Source: Lactobacillus melliventris (GTDB lineage: Bacteria; Bacillota; Bacilli; Lactobacillales; Lactobacillaceae). From it: a stretch of 64,000 bases of DNA. This document shows positions 28,886-39,422 of the stretch, piece after piece. The notes under the pieces were generated by a model that worked only from the letters and a program-made list of their open reading frames with translations, ran no database searches and had not been told where the DNA came from. How positions within the stretch are numbered: the first letter of the stretch is position 1; each line of letters opens with the position of its first letter. The translations under genes and the position numbers were made by a program. The DNA lies in assembly GCF_013346935.1 (NCBI RefSeq), contig NZ_JAAEEB010000001.1, positions 186,001 through 250,000 of the forward strand, in the 5' to 3' direction.

Positions 28886-30211
28886 ATGTCTGTAAAATGG
28901 AATAAAACCGATAAAACTACCGGTGAACTTACTTTTGATATTCCCCAAGCTGATGTAAAGCGTGGGCTAGATCAAGCCTTTAAAAGGGTAAAGGGTAGCC
29001 TGCGTGTTCCCGGCTTTAGAAAGGGACATGTTTCTCGTGTGATCTTTGATCAATATTACGGTGAGGAATCTTTATATGAAAATGCATTAAACATTGTGCT
29101 GCCAAATGCTTATTCTGCAGCAGTTAAAGAAGCTGGTATTGCTGCCGTAGGTCAACCCCAAATTTTGCCGGTTTCAATGGAAAAAGGTCAAGATTGGCAA
29201 ATGAAAGCCACTGTTACTATTGAGCCAGAAGTAAAATTGGGTGAATACAAGGGAGTTGAAGTTCCAAAACAAAACACTCGTGTATATGCTAAAGATGTTG
29301 ATGCCAAATTAAAAGAAGAGCGTGAAAAGAACGCTGAATTAGTATTGAAGAAGAGCGCAGCTGCTAACGGAGATACTGTTACTATTGATTATAAGGGAAC
29401 AGTTGATGGTAAGGCATTTGAAGGCGGCTCAGCTGATGATTATTCACTTAGTTTAGGCTCAAATACTTTTATACCAGGCTTTGAAGATCAATTGGTTGGT
29501 CATAAGGCCGGTGACGAAGTTGATGTTGTTGTCACATTTCCTGAAGACTATGGTGCAAAAGACTTAGCTGGTAAAGAAGCTCATTTTGCTACTAAGATTC
29601 ATGAAGTTAAAACTAAGCAATTGCCTAAGCTAGATGACGAATTTGCTAAAGATGTAGACGATTCAGTCGATACTCTTGATGATTTAAAAGAAAAAATCAA
29701 GAAGGACTTAAAGTCTCAAAAAGAAGAGGCTGCAAGAGACGAAATCGAACAAGCTGCTATTGAAGGTGCAGTTGCTAATGCTACTATCGATAAGATTCCG
29801 GATGCTATGATTCAAGAAGATATCGATACGCAAATGAATCAATATTTAGGCAATATGCAGCGCCAAGGCATCAGCCCTGAAACATATTACAAGATAACTA
29901 ATACGACAGAAGCACAATTGCGTTCACAATTCAGTAAAGATGCTGAAGAAAGGGTTAAAACTAACCTTGTCCTTGAAGCTATTGTCAAAAAAGAAGATAT
30001 TAAAGCTTCACAAGAAGAAATTGACAAGGAAATTAAGGACCTGGCAGCCGAATACAACATGGATGAAAAAACTGTGCGCAATACTTTGACTGATGATATG
30101 CTTTCACATGATATCAATGTTCGTAAGGCTATTAAAATTGTTGCTGACAGCGCAAAGCAAGTTGCTAAATCCAAAACAAAAAAAGATGAAAAAAAGTCTG
30201 ACGAAAAATAG
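28886..30211 (+). CDS. tig: Trigger factor
   Basis: This 441-residue ribosome-bound chaperone meets nascent chains at the exit tunnel. The ribosome-binding domain shows [11 protein letters not shown] near residue 40. The central FKBP-type PPIase domain (about 160-245) contains [20 protein letters not shown]. The long helical C-terminal domain ends in a Lys-rich tail. The ATG follows GGAGGT. It lies between tuf and clpX, as in many lactobacilli. Confidence 0.97.
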   Translation: MSVKWNKTDKTTGELTFDIPQADVKRGLDQAFKRVKGSLRVPGFRKGHVSRVIFDQYYGEESLYENALNIVLPNAYSAAVKEAGIAAVGQPQILPVSMEKGQDWQMKATVTIEPEVKLGEYKGVEVPKQNTRVYAKDVDAKLKEEREKNAELVLKKSAAANGDTVTIDYKGTVDGKAFEGGSADDYSLSLGSNTFIPGFEDQLVGHKAGDEVDVVVTFPEDYGAKDLAGKEAHFATKIHEVKTKQLPKLDDEFAKDVDDSVDTLDDLKEKIKKDLKSQKEEAARDEIEQAAIEGAVANATIDKIPDAMIQEDIDTQMNQYLGNMQRQGISPETYYKITNTTEAQLRSQFSKDAEERVKTNLVLEAIVKKEDIKASQEEIDKEIKDLAAEYNMDEKTVRNTLTDDMLSHDINVRKAIKIVADSAKQVAKSKTKKDEKKSDEK

Positions 30212-30227
30212 GATTTTAATATCTAGG

Positions 30228-30258
30228 TAAAAAGGTGGTGTCAAACTGCCTTTTTATT
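30228..30258 (+). terminator. Terminator after tig
   Basis: AAAAAGGTGGT pairs with ACTGCCTTTTT (two G-T pairs) around GTCAA, followed by T-rich sequence. Confidence 0.8.
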
Positions 30259-30334
30259 TTTCTCCAAGCAAATAATTCATATACATAGCGCAATTTATGC
30301 TAATCTAGGACTTGTAGATATTAGGAGGAAAAGA

Positions 30335-31612
30335 ATGGCATCACAATTTACTGATCAAGAGGAAATAAGATGTTCCTTTTGTGACAAAACACAAGATCAA
30401 GTTAAAAAGATGATTGCGGGTAACGGGGTTTATATTTGTAACGAATGTGTTGATCTGTCTAAAAGAATAATTGATGATGAACTAAAATCTGATTCTTTGA
30501 AAAAAGCACAAGATTTACCTAAACCAATGGAAATCAAAAAGCAGCTTGACCAATATGTTATTGGCCAAGAACGTGCCAAAAAGATTCTTTCAGTAGCCGT
30601 TTATAATCATTATAAACGGATTACTCAAATGGATGTTGACTCTGCAACAGAATTGCAAAAATCGAATATTGCTTTAATAGGACCAACTGGTTCTGGCAAA
30701 ACTTATTTGGCACAAACTTTGGCACGAATTTTGGATGTGCCTTTTGCGATTGCTGATGCAACGACTTTAACAGAAGCCGGTTATGTCGGTGAAGATGTCG
30801 AAAATATTTTGCTTAAGCTTTTGCAAAATGCCGATTACGATATTGAACGTGCAGAACGTGGCATCGTTTATATCGATGAAATTGATAAGATTTCCAAAAA
30901 ATCTGAGAATGTTTCAATTACAAGAGATGTTTCAGGTGAAGGCGTTCAACAGTCTTTACTGAAGATTTTGGAAGGAACTGTTGCTTCTGTTCCCCCTCAG
31001 GGCGGACGTAAACATCCCCAACAAGAGTTAATTCAAATAAATACTACTAATATTTTATTTATTGTTGGTGGAGCTTTTGACGGTATTGAGCAAATCGTTA
31101 AAAGTCGTCTAGGCAAAAAAATAATCGGTTTCAGTGCCGAAAAAGAACTTAATAAAGTGCAAGATGATTCTTGGATGAAACATTTGACAACCGGGGATCT
31201 CGTCAAATTTGGTCTGATTCCAGAGTTTATTGGACGTATTCCGATTATCGCAACACTTGATAAACTTGACAGAAACGATCTTGTAAGAATTTTAACCGAA
31301 CCAAAGAATGCTTTGGTAAAACAATATAAAAAATTGCTATCACTTGATCAAGTTAACTTGGAGTTTACACCAAGTGCTTTGAACGCTATTGCAGATTTGG
31401 CAATTGAACGCAATATGGGTGCTCGTGGTTTAAGAACCATTATAGAAAATGCAATGATGGGTATTATGTATCAAACACCGAGTGAGCCTGATATTGAGAG
31501 TGTCAGAGTTACAAAAGAAGTGATAGAAAATAGTGCTGAACCGGTAGTAACTCGTCGCTCAAATGATGAACAAGACGACGGAGAAGAAATTAAGGCAGCC
31601 AATGATCATTAA
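30335..31612 (+). CDS. clpX: ClpX, ATPase subunit of the ClpXP protease
   Basis: The 425-residue AAA+ unfoldase has the N-terminal zinc-binding domain (Cys13, Cys16, Cys35, Cys38), Walker A GPTGSGKT (near residue 113), Walker [10 protein letters not shown], the RKHPQQE pore-region loop and sensor motif NMGARGLR. It delivers tagged proteins to ClpP. The C-terminal ~20 residues are acidic. The ATG follows TTAGGAGG. The end overlaps the start of engB by 11 nt. I see no CtsR or CIRCE operator in the gap. Confidence 0.97.
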   Translation: MASQFTDQEEIRCSFCDKTQDQVKKMIAGNGVYICNECVDLSKRIIDDELKSDSLKKAQDLPKPMEIKKQLDQYVIGQERAKKILSVAVYNHYKRITQMDVDSATELQKSNIALIGPTGSGKTYLAQTLARILDVPFAIADATTLTEAGYVGEDVENILLKLLQNADYDIERAERGIVYIDEIDKISKKSENVSITRDVSGEGVQQSLLKILEGTVASVPPQGGRKHPQQELIQINTTNILFIVGGAFDGIEQIVKSRLGKKIIGFSAEKELNKVQDDSWMKHLTTGDLVKFGLIPEFIGRIPIIATLDKLDRNDLVRILTEPKNALVKQYKKLLSLDQVNLEFTPSALNAIADLAIERNMGARGLRTIIENAMMGIMYQTPSEPDIESVRVTKEVIENSAEPVVTRRSNDEQDDGEEIKAANDH

Positions 31613-32186
31613 AAATAGCTCGTATGCGATTAGTGCCGTGCGTGAAGACCAGTATCCAACAGATAATTTACCTGAAATCGCGCTTTCCGGTCGTTCAAAT
31701 GTAGGTAAATCCAGCTTAATAAATACACTGCTGAGTCGCAAAAACTTAGCAAGAACATCAGCACAGCCTGGGAAAACTCAAACACTAAATTTTTATTTGG
31801 TAAACCAAGAGTTTTACTTAGTTGATGTACCCGGTTATGGTTATGCTAAAGTTTCGCAAAAAAAGCGACAGCAGTTTGGAACTATGATTCAGGATTACCT
31901 TGAAACACGAGCAAACTTGCAAGGGCTAATTATCTTAATGGACTCACGGCATGAACCTACCAAAAATGATGTGGCCATGTATAATTATGCACTTTATCTG
32001 AATTTACCTATTTTGATAATCTGTACCAAAATTGATAAGGTCAAGAAAAATCAGCAAAATCAAGTTATTAATACTTTAAAACAAAAGATAAACTTAAATT
32101 ATGACAATGTAAGTGTAATTACTTTTAGTTCTGTTCAAAAGTTGCATGTAAAAGAAGTATGGCAATGGATAGAAGAAAATCTGTAA
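31602..32186 (+). CDS. engB: Ribosome biogenesis GTPase EngB/YihA (YsxC)
   Basis: This 194-residue GTPase acts in 50S subunit assembly. [17 protein letters not shown] holds G1, [11 protein letters not shown] is the family-specific G3 region and ICTKIDK is G4. The ATG at 31602, preceded by AAGGCA and overlapping clpX, gives the usual length; the frame is open to 31563 but that part lies within clpX. The clpX-engB pair is widely conserved in Firmicutes. Confidence 0.95.
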   Translation: MIIKNSSYAISAVREDQYPTDNLPEIALSGRSNVGKSSLINTLLSRKNLARTSAQPGKTQTLNFYLVNQEFYLVDVPGYGYAKVSQKKRQQFGTMIQDYLETRANLQGLIILMDSRHEPTKNDVAMYNYALYLNLPILIICTKIDKVKKNQQNQVINTLKQKINLNYDNVSVITFSSVQKLHVKEVWQWIEENL

Positions 32187-32195
32187 ATTTGTAAG

Positions 32196-32226
32196 AAAAA
32201 ATGGTTCTCGTTGTAGAACCATTTTT
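32196..32226. terminator. Bidirectional terminator between engB and the 40-residue gene
   Basis: AAAAAATGGTTCT pairs with AGAACCATTTTT around a 6-nt loop, with A and T tracts on both sides. It overlaps the stop codon of the minus-strand gene. Confidence 0.85.
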
Positions 32227-32347
32227 ATTTATTATCTTTGACTTTCTGATTGTTTTTAGATATTTTTTTCTTTTTATCTTCAGGAACAGTAGCAAATTTA
32301 TCAAATAATTTTTCTAATTCATCTTGTTTTTTAAAAGTTAAACCCAT
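32225..32347 (-). CDS. 40-residue basic protein, possibly SPJ_0845-like
   Basis: A minus-strand ATG at 32347, 7 nt after GAAAGGAAA, opens a 40-codon frame that ends in TAA at 32225. The protein starts MGLTFKKQDELEKLFDKF and ends in a run of Lys, Ser and Asn. The first half would form an amphipathic helix; the tail is disordered. The start resembles small proteins named SPJ_0845 family in streptococci and lactobacilli, recalled from memory and not confirmed. It has a TATAAT at 32370-32375 upstream and shares a terminator with engB. Its function is unknown. Confidence 0.7.
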   Translation of the reverse strand: MGLTFKKQDELEKLFDKFATVPEDKKKKISKNNQKVKDNK

Positions 32348-32369
32348 AATAATTTTCCTTTCTATTTTT

Positions 32370-32375
32370 ATTATA
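32370..32375 (-). promoter_or_regulatory. -10 box of the 40-residue gene
   Basis: TATAAT is read on the minus strand, 23 nt before the start codon. No -35 with standard spacing is seen. The remaining bases up to 32520 are AT-rich and hold no other gene that I can support. Confidence 0.35.
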
Positions 32376-32522
32376 TTAAAAATAGCATTAACAAGCTAGA
32401 AAAACAGGTTTTAATTAACTTGAAATAATTAATTTTATGTAAAATAATTTACAATAAAATATTTTTATCCTTTACTTAATCTGAATCGTTAAGCAAAAGC
32501 AAATTTCAAATTACGAATTGTA

Positions 32523-32531
32523 TGTTAAAAT
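32523..32531 (+). promoter_or_regulatory. Extended -10 promoter for uvrC
   Basis: TGTTAAAAT (TGnTAAAAT) lies 29 nt before the uvrC start. Confidence 0.45.
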
Positions 32532-32559
32532 ATGATAGCGAATTTGGGGGAGTGATTTT

Positions 32560-34362
32560 TTGGCAACTCAGTTAATTGAAAACAAATTAAAACTTTTGCC
32601 GACTAAACCAGGCTGTTACTTAATGAAAGATGTTAACGGTAAGGTAATATATGTCGGTAAGTCGAAAAATCTTAGAAGCCGTGTACGGTCATATTTTAAG
32701 AGTACCCAAGTTGGCAGAAGGGCAGAACTGGTCGAAAATATTCGCGATTATGATATTATCACCGTTTCAACCGATAAAGAAGCCTTTCTACTTGAAGTAA
32801 CTTTAATTAAAAAATACCAACCGTATTATAATGTGCAGTTAAAGCAAGGTACTGGCTATCCCTATATTGAGATTACTAACGAGCGGGATCCCCAGACCAA
32901 ATTAACTAGTATTATTAGAAAAGACGGAGGCTATTATTTCGGACCGTATCCAAATGTCTACGCTGCACAGGCAACTCTTAAGTTTATTCAAAAAGTTTTC
33001 CCTTTAAGGCGCTGTCATGGCAAACAGGGAAGACCTTGCCTGTACTATCATATGGGACAATGTTTAGGTGCTTGTTTTAAAACAGTACCAAAGTCTGTTT
33101 ATGAGGCACAAATAAAAAAGATCAAAAGCTTTTTAAACGGTGATATTGGCTGGGTTAAAAAAGACCTTAACCAAAAAATGGCTGTTGCATCCAAAAATCT
33201 TGAATTTGAGCGTGCTGCCGAAATTCGTGATCAACTTAATTACATTGAAGAAACAGTTGAGAAGCAGAAAATTATTTCTCACGATAATACTCAACGTGAT
33301 ATTTTCAATTTCTACGTTGATAAATCATGGATAGCTATTCAAATTTTCTTTTTAAGGCAGGCAAAGCTGCTTAGAAGTGAAACCAGAATGTATCCTTTGA
33401 CCGATACTAATGACCCCGAAGATACATTTTCCTCATTTATTGTTCAATTTTACGGGCAAAGAAACAGAATCGTACCTAAAGAAGTTTTAGTACCTGCTAA
33501 AATTGATAATGAAGCCCTAAGTGAAGTTTTGCATGTACCGGTCAGAACGCCTAAGAGAGGGCAAAAACGGTCTTTATTAAACATGGCTAAGGATAATGCC
33601 AAACTTAAATTAGATGAAAAGTTTCGTCTCTTAGAGCTGGGCAATAGGAAAACTAAAGGCGCACAAAAAGAGATTTTCGATTCTTTAGGACTGCCATATG
33701 GTCATGTGATTGAAAGCTTTGACCATTCGCATATTCAGGGAGCCGACCCCGTTTCTGCTCTAGTTGTCTTTAAAGACGGTGAACCTGATAAAAATTCCTA
33801 TCGCAAATATAAACTAAAAGGTGAAGTAGAACACCAAAATGGTGGCGATGAAGTGCGCAACACTCGTGAAGTGGTGCGCAGAAGATACAGCAGACTACTT
33901 AAAGAACATAAACCCATGCCAGATTTGATTTTGATGGATGGTGGCCAAATCCAAGTAGATGCTTGTGAGGATATTTTACGCAATGAATTAAATCTTAATA
34001 TTCCTGTTGCCGGTATGGTAAAGGATAACAAGCACAGGACTAATCATTTACTTTATGGCGATCCTATTAACGGCATACCATTAAAACTAATTCCTTTAGA
34101 TCCTAAATCTCAAGGCTTTTATTTAATGACTAGAATTCAAGATGAAGTACATAGATTTGCAATCACTTTTCACCGAAGAACACATGCTAAAAATGCTTTG
34201 TCCAGTAAACTAGATGCGATCAAAGGAATAGGTCCAAAAAGTAGAAATAAGCTTTTAAGACAATTTGGCTCTCTAAAGAAGATTAAGGAAGCTTCTATTG
34301 ACGAGTTACGTTCTGCTGGTTTAACTTTGCCTCAGGCGCAAACAGTTAAGTTAACCTTATAA
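32560..34362 (+). CDS. uvrC: UvrABC system protein C
   Basis: The 600-residue nuclease makes both incisions in nucleotide excision repair. The N-terminal GIY-YIG domain (PGCYLMKDVNGKVIYVGKSK), a Cys-containing segment (RRCHGKQGRPCLYYHMGQC), the UVR UvrB-binding motif (EFERAAEIRDQL), the RNase H-like second nuclease domain (IESFDHSHIQG and LILMDGG) and the C-terminal HhH (AIKGIGPKSRNKLLRQFG) are in order. The start is a TTG preceded by GGGGGAGTG. uvrC upstream of obgE is a known arrangement in lactobacilli. Confidence 0.95.
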   Translation: MATQLIENKLKLLPTKPGCYLMKDVNGKVIYVGKSKNLRSRVRSYFKSTQVGRRAELVENIRDYDIITVSTDKEAFLLEVTLIKKYQPYYNVQLKQGTGYPYIEITNERDPQTKLTSIIRKDGGYYFGPYPNVYAAQATLKFIQKVFPLRRCHGKQGRPCLYYHMGQCLGACFKTVPKSVYEAQIKKIKSFLNGDIGWVKKDLNQKMAVASKNLEFERAAEIRDQLNYIEETVEKQKIISHDNTQRDIFNFYVDKSWIAIQIFFLRQAKLLRSETRMYPLTDTNDPEDTFSSFIVQFYGQRNRIVPKEVLVPAKIDNEALSEVLHVPVRTPKRGQKRSLLNMAKDNAKLKLDEKFRLLELGNRKTKGAQKEIFDSLGLPYGHVIESFDHSHIQGADPVSALVVFKDGEPDKNSYRKYKLKGEVEHQNGGDEVRNTREVVRRRYSRLLKEHKPMPDLILMDGGQIQVDACEDILRNELNLNIPVAGMVKDNKHRTNHLLYGDPINGIPLKLIPLDPKSQGFYLMTRIQDEVHRFAITFHRRTHAKNALSSKLDAIKGIGPKSRNKLLRQFGSLKKIKEASIDELRSAGLTLPQAQTVKLTL

Positions 34363-34386
34363 CAAGTGATATTAAACATAATAGTG

Positions 34387-34395
34387 TGGTATAGT
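34387..34395 (+). promoter_or_regulatory. Extended -10 promoter for obgE
   Basis: TGGTATAGT (TGnTATAGT) lies 33 nt before the obgE start. There is no terminator after uvrC, so readthrough is also possible. Confidence 0.45.
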
Positions 34396-34428
34396 AATGT
34401 AGTTAAGAAAGACGGAAGGAGATTCTAT

Positions 34429-35733
34429 ATGCCTACATTTGTCGATCAAACTAAGATTGAAGTCCAAGCTGGTAAAGGCGGAGATGGCATGGTCGCTTTC
34501 CGCCATGAAAAATATGTGCCGAATGGTGGCCCTGCCGGCGGCGATGGTGGCCGCGGCGGAAGCATTATTTTTGTTGCCGATAGTGGCCTTAGAACATTAA
34601 TGGATTTTCGCTATCGCCGTAAGTTTAAAGCAGAAAATGGTGAAAATGGTCGTATTAAGTCCCAATATGGTCGCGGAGCTAAGGACTTATACTTAAAAGT
34701 GCCAATTGGAACGACTGTTTATGATTTCAACACTAATGAAGAAATTGGTGATTTAACTAAGAATAAACAAGAATTAGTTGTAGCCCGCGGTGGCCGTGGT
34801 GGTCGCGGCAACATTCACTTTGCAACGAGTGTCAATACTGCGCCCGAAATTGCAGAGAATGGGGAACCGGGAGAAGACCGTGTTTTACGCCTGGAATTGA
34901 AAGTTTTGGCTGATGTCGGACTGGTGGGCTTTCCCTCAGTTGGTAAGTCAACATTATTATCAGTCGTCACTAAGGCTAAGCCGAAGATTGCAGCGTATGC
35001 TTTTACCACCCTAACACCAAATTTGGGTATGGTAATTTTACCTGATGGCCGAGATTTTTCAATGGCTGATTTACCCGGCTTAATTGCAGGAGCTAGTCAG
35101 GGAGTCGGGCTCGGTTTACAGTTTTTGCGTCATATTGAGAGAACAAAAGTAATTTTGCACTTAGTAAGTATGGATCCTAACAATGGGCGAGATGCAATCA
35201 AAGACTACCAAACTGTTAGGCAAGAACTACTTGAATATGATCAAAGTCTTAAAAACAGGCGCGAAATTATTGTAGCTACTCAGATGGATCTTCCTGGTTC
35301 CGCTGAAAAGTTGCAGCAATTTAAACACGACTTAGAAGATCAACAAATTAAAAAACCTGTATATGCTGTTTCCAGTGTGACACATCAAGGCGTTGATCAG
35401 TTAATGCAGTATACAGCATCACTAATAGAGCAGGTAGAAAAAGAGCAGCAAAAGCAGGAACCACAATCTCAGCAAGTTGTAAAAGAATATAAGTATCAAA
35501 CCCAGCAAAAGAACACTTTTACAGTCACAAAACTGGAAGATCATGTTTTTGAAATTAAAGGTGAGAGTTTGGAAAGACTAGTAGCTCGAACCAATCTCGA
35601 TTACCAGGATGGTGTCATGAGATTAGCTAGAAAGCTTAAAAATCTAGGAGTAGATGATGCTCTGCGTGAAAAAGGAGCCGTTGACGGCGATGATGTAATC
35701 ATTGGCTCATTCAATTTTGAATTTGTCCAATAA
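34429..35733 (+). CDS. obgE: GTPase Obg/CgtA
   Basis: The 434-residue GTPase is involved in 50S assembly and stress control. The Gly-rich Obg fold spans about residues 1-158 ([25 protein letters not shown]), then the G domain ([23 protein letters not shown]) and the C-terminal OCT domain of Gram-positive Obg. The ATG at 34429 follows GGAAGGAGA and yields the standard N-terminus; the longer frame from 34366 covers the promoter. Confidence 0.96.
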   Translation: MPTFVDQTKIEVQAGKGGDGMVAFRHEKYVPNGGPAGGDGGRGGSIIFVADSGLRTLMDFRYRRKFKAENGENGRIKSQYGRGAKDLYLKVPIGTTVYDFNTNEEIGDLTKNKQELVVARGGRGGRGNIHFATSVNTAPEIAENGEPGEDRVLRLELKVLADVGLVGFPSVGKSTLLSVVTKAKPKIAAYAFTTLTPNLGMVILPDGRDFSMADLPGLIAGASQGVGLGLQFLRHIERTKVILHLVSMDPNNGRDAIKDYQTVRQELLEYDQSLKNRREIIVATQMDLPGSAEKLQQFKHDLEDQQIKKPVYAVSSVTHQGVDQLMQYTASLIEQVEKEQQKQEPQSQQVVKEYKYQTQQKNTFTVTKLEDHVFEIKGESLERLVARTNLDYQDGVMRLARKLKNLGVDDALREKGAVDGDDVIIGSFNFEFVQ

Positions 35734-35754
35734 AATAGAAAAGTTTTGAAAAAT

Positions 35755-37674
35755 ATGGCAAAAAATCGATACATTACAGGATATTCTGGACTTAGGGCTT
35801 TAGCGGTAATCGGTGTGATACTTTATCACCTCGACCCTAATACTTTTGCAGGCGGCTATCTTGGTGTACCGATTTTTTTCGTACTATCAGGATATTTAGT
35901 TACCTGTCAGATGCTTAAGTCATATGAGGAAAGTGGCTTTTACGATACTAAAAAGTTTTACTTGAGCAGATTAAAAAAGATTTATCCGCCATTAATTGCG
36001 GTATTATGGCTATCTGCGGCATATATAATTCTGTTTCAACGCAATTTATTGGCCAAGTTAAGTCAAATAGTCGTGACTAATTTACTCAATGTTTATAATT
36101 TTTGGCAGATTTTAAACGGACAAAGTTATTTTGAACGTTTTGCAGCTAATGAATCACCTTTTGTTCATTTATGGACAATGTCCATTAACGGTCAGTTTTA
36201 CATATTATGGCCGCTAGTTATTTTTTTATTAGTGAAGTACGGTAAAAAGAGAAAAAACATTTTTAAAATTATTTTGTTTTTCACTTTACTTTCTGCAGTT
36301 GAAATGACGGTATTGTACAACTCTGGCGCCGACATCAATCGCGTATATTATGGCACCGACACTAGATTTTTTTCTTTGGGCTTAGGGGCGGCTTTAGCAG
36401 TTATTTGGCCAATGGACAAGTTAAAAACTACTATAAAGCATAATGATTCAATTATTTTGGATATCATTGGTATGATTTGTCTCGTTGGTATAATCGCTTT
36501 GCTGTTTAATCCGTTAATGGCTGCTGAAAAGCCCTTTACATATTGCGGGGGAATGCTTTTGTTTACGCTGCTCGTAACTGTACTTGTCGGTATAATTGCT
36601 CATCCGGCAAGTCGCTGGAACAGGTGGTTGACTAATCCAATTTTTAACTGGATTGGATCTCGAAGCTATGAAATTTATCTTTACCAATTTCCCGTAATGA
36701 TATTCTTTGAAGATAAAGTTTTTGACATGGCCGATCATGTGCAACTTTACCATCTAATTGAGCTTGTTCTAATCATTTTTTTAAGTGAAGCTGCGTACAG
36801 GCTGGTAGAAAAGCCTTGTGGAAAAATTTCAGGGCAAAAAGTTAAAAAATACTGGCAACAAATTTGGGATAAAAACACTAAAAATTATCTAATGAAGGCA
36901 AAAGCGGTACTGGCAGGTTTAATTTTTCTTACAGGGAGTACTGCAATTTTGATTTCACCAGCAGTTAAAGCGCAAAACTTTAATCAAAGTCAATTAGCGC
37001 GCAGAATTAGAGCTAATCGCAAACAACAAAAAAGAGATAATAATGAGTTAATAGCACAATATAAAAAAATTAGGCCTAAAGAGCAAAAAAAAGCTAAACT
37101 ATTAAAAGAAGCTGAGCGAGCTGCAAAAAAGCATCCCGTTAATAAGTCTTTTACAAAATTTGGTATTTCACAAACGGAGTTACAGTTAGCACGAAAGGTA
37201 GAATTAACTGCAATTGGTGATTCTGTCATGGCGGGTTCGAGTGCAGACTTAAATCGTCTGCTGCCTAAAGCTGTGATTGATGCCGCAATTTCCCGGCAGC
37301 TGAATGTTTCCTTTGGCTTATTAAAACAATATCAAAATAAAAAAGTTTTAAGTAAAAATGTCTTAATCGGCTTAGGAACTAATGGCCCTTTCAAAATGTC
37401 CGATATAGATGATTTGATGAAACAATTGGGAAATAAACGACAAGTATTTTGGATTAATACCTATGTGCCGGCTAAACCCTGGCAAAATGAGGTTAACGGC
37501 TTATTAGCCAAAGCTGCCAAAAAATATCATAATTTTGTAGTAATTGATTGGCACGCTGATGCAGAAAAGCATCCTGACTGGTTTTATGAAGATAGAACAC
37601 ACCCTACGCCATTAGGATCGAAGCATTATAGCGTCTTAATTGTTAAAAAAATAGTTGAAAAAGCTAAGTATTAG
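35755..37674 (+). CDS. OatA-like acyltransferase with SGNH domain
   Basis: This 639-residue membrane protein has an N-terminal acyltransferase-3 domain with about ten helices (YITGYSGLRALAVIGVILYHL, GGYLGVPIFFVLSGYLVT) and, after a charged linker (about 410-475), an extracellular SGNH hydrolase-like domain. The SGNH residues are visible: IGDSVMAG (Ser), LGTNG (Asn), and the DRTHPT catalytic Asp/His pair at the end. This two-domain form O-acetylates peptidoglycan MurNAc (OatA), giving lysozyme resistance, though homologues act on other polymers. The ATG at 35755 is used; a TTG three codons earlier is also open. Confidence 0.85.
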   Translation: MAKNRYITGYSGLRALAVIGVILYHLDPNTFAGGYLGVPIFFVLSGYLVTCQMLKSYEESGFYDTKKFYLSRLKKIYPPLIAVLWLSAAYIILFQRNLLAKLSQIVVTNLLNVYNFWQILNGQSYFERFAANESPFVHLWTMSINGQFYILWPLVIFLLVKYGKKRKNIFKIILFFTLLSAVEMTVLYNSGADINRVYYGTDTRFFSLGLGAALAVIWPMDKLKTTIKHNDSIILDIIGMICLVGIIALLFNPLMAAEKPFTYCGGMLLFTLLVTVLVGIIAHPASRWNRWLTNPIFNWIGSRSYEIYLYQFPVMIFFEDKVFDMADHVQLYHLIELVLIIFLSEAAYRLVEKPCGKISGQKVKKYWQQIWDKNTKNYLMKAKAVLAGLIFLTGSTAILISPAVKAQNFNQSQLARRIRANRKQQKRDNNELIAQYKKIRPKEQKKAKLLKEAERAAKKHPVNKSFTKFGISQTELQLARKVELTAIGDSVMAGSSADLNRLLPKAVIDAAISRQLNVSFGLLKQYQNKKVLSKNVLIGLGTNGPFKMSDIDDLMKQLGNKRQVFWINTYVPAKPWQNEVNGLLAKAAKKYHNFVVIDWHADAEKHPDWFYEDRTHPTPLGSKHYSVLIVKKIVEKAKY

Positions 37675-37685
37675 ATAGGAATAAG

Positions 37686-38627
37686 ATGGAGTTACAATTT
37701 TTAGGAACTGGAGCAGGACAACCTTCAAAGAAACGTAATGTATCAAGTATTGCTTTGAAAATGCTTGATGAGATCAATGAAATTTGGTTATTTGATGTGG
37801 GAGAAGCAACACAACACCAAATTTTACGAACCAATATTAGGTTGCGTAAAGTCACCAAAATATTTATTTCCCACAATCATGGTGATCATATTTTTGGGCT
37901 ACCGGGATTACTGGCAACGAGATCTTTTCAAGGTGACGTGGGACCAATTACCATTTATGGTCCTGCTGGCTTAGAACAATTTGTACGGACAGCTTTAAAA
38001 ATTTCTCGTACAAAAATTAGTTATCCGATCAAATTTGTCGTTTTGGACGAAGGTGGGTTAATCTATCAAGGAAAAGGTTTTAGAGTTTATACAGAAAAAT
38101 TAGCCCACCGAATACCTAGTTTTGGCTATCGTGTAGTTGAAGATGATAAACCGGGAGAACTTTTAATGGATAAATTAGCGCAATATAATGTACCTAATGG
38201 TCCGTTACTTGGTAAACTTAAAAATGGGGAAGAAATAACTCTAGAAAATGGTACTATATTAGATGGTAAGAACTTTTTGGGACCTGATAAAAAGGGCAGA
38301 ATAGTTACTATTATCTATGATACGCGCTCAACTCCTGCAATAGCCCAGTTGGCACAAAATGCGGATGTTTTGGTACATGAATCAACTTTTGCGGGTAATG
38401 AAACTAATTTAGCTCATTCGTACTATCATTCTACAGCCGTTGAAGCAGCAAAGATTGCACGTGATAATAATGTTAAATATTTATATTTAAATCATATTTC
38501 TGCCAGGTATTTGGGTGCTAAGGCCAAAAAATTGGAAAATCAGGCACAAAAAGTTTTTTCAAACACTAAATTGGCTAACGATTTTGATCGGATTGTAATT
38601 CCTATGAAAGGGGAAAAAAATGAGTGA
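37686..38627 (+). CDS. rnz: Ribonuclease Z
   Basis: The 313-residue enzyme removes 3' trailers from tRNA precursors lacking an encoded CCA. The metallo-beta-lactamase signature HNHGDH is at residues 63-68, followed by FGLPGLLATRSFQG, the flexible arm region and YDTRST and AHSYYHST motifs with later metal ligands, ending YLNHISARY. The ATG follows AGGAATAAG. It overlaps the following SDR gene by 8 nt; the rnz-SDR pair also occurs in Bacillus (yqjK-yqjQ). Confidence 0.95.
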   Translation: MELQFLGTGAGQPSKKRNVSSIALKMLDEINEIWLFDVGEATQHQILRTNIRLRKVTKIFISHNHGDHIFGLPGLLATRSFQGDVGPITIYGPAGLEQFVRTALKISRTKISYPIKFVVLDEGGLIYQGKGFRVYTEKLAHRIPSFGYRVVEDDKPGELLMDKLAQYNVPNGPLLGKLKNGEEITLENGTILDGKNFLGPDKKGRIVTIIYDTRSTPAIAQLAQNADVLVHESTFAGNETNLAHSYYHSTAVEAAKIARDNNVKYLYLNHISARYLGAKAKKLENQAQKVFSNTKLANDFDRIVIPMKGEKNE

Positions 38628-39414
38628 TTCTCTTAGAAATAAAGTAGTGGTAATTACTGGCGCTTCCAGTGGAATAGGTCACTCTATTGCGCTCGAAAGT
38701 GCTGGTAGAGGCGCAACGGTTATTCTGATTGCCAGAAATAAAGCTAAACTGGAAAAAGTGGCTTCTGAAGCCCATGAATTGTCGGGAGCTGCTTCTTATA
38801 CAATAGTAACGGATATGAGTCAAAGTGATCAAATTGATACTGCTTTTACTGAAATTATTAAATTAACTAAGCATATTGATTATTTAGTCAATTGTGCTGG
38901 CTTTGGCAAATTTGAAAACTTTGTGGAATCAGATCGTCGCGAAGTTACTGCGATGTTTCAAGTTAACGTTTTAGGATTAATGTATTTTAGTCGTTTAGTG
39001 GGCCGCCTAATGATGGAACAAAAAGCTGGTCAAATCATTAATATTGGTTCGATTGCCGGCAAAATTCCTACTGTGAAATCAGCAGCCTACAGCGCGTCAA
39101 AAGCGGCAGTTATTCAGTTCTCCAATGTATTGCGGTTGGAGCTAAAACCATTTGGTGTTAAGGTGATGACGGTTAATCCTGGTCCTGTTTACACGAATTT
39201 TTTCAATATTGCAGACACCAGCGGCCATTATGCCGACAACGTGCAAAAATTTATGCTGGATCCCGATGATGTTGCCTGGCAAGTAGTTCATTTCTTCGGC
39301 AGTAATAAACGGGAACTGAATTTACCTGTCAGTCTGGCTGTTTTGGCGAAATTATATAACTTGTTTCCCAAGATTGGTGACAAGCTGTCCCTTAAGTTTG
39401 CTTCCAGAAAGTAG
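38620..39414 (+). CDS. Short-chain dehydrogenase/reductase
   Basis: The 264-residue protein is a classical SDR: TGASSGIG at residues 13-20 binds the dinucleotide, the catalytic Ser is in INIGSIAGK, and YSASKAA holds the Tyr/Lys pair near residue 155. The arginine after TVILIAR favours NADPH. The substrate is unknown. The ATG follows AAAGGGGAAAA and lies within the end of rnz. Confidence 0.92.
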   Translation: MSDSLRNKVVVITGASSGIGHSIALESAGRGATVILIARNKAKLEKVASEAHELSGAASYTIVTDMSQSDQIDTAFTEIIKLTKHIDYLVNCAGFGKFENFVESDRREVTAMFQVNVLGLMYFSRLVGRLMMEQKAGQIINIGSIAGKIPTVKSAAYSASKAAVIQFSNVLRLELKPFGVKVMTVNPGPVYTNFFNIADTSGHYADNVQKFMLDPDDVAWQVVHFFGSNKRELNLPVSLAVLAKLYNLFPKIGDKLSLKFASRK

Positions 39415-39422
39415 TGCGGATT

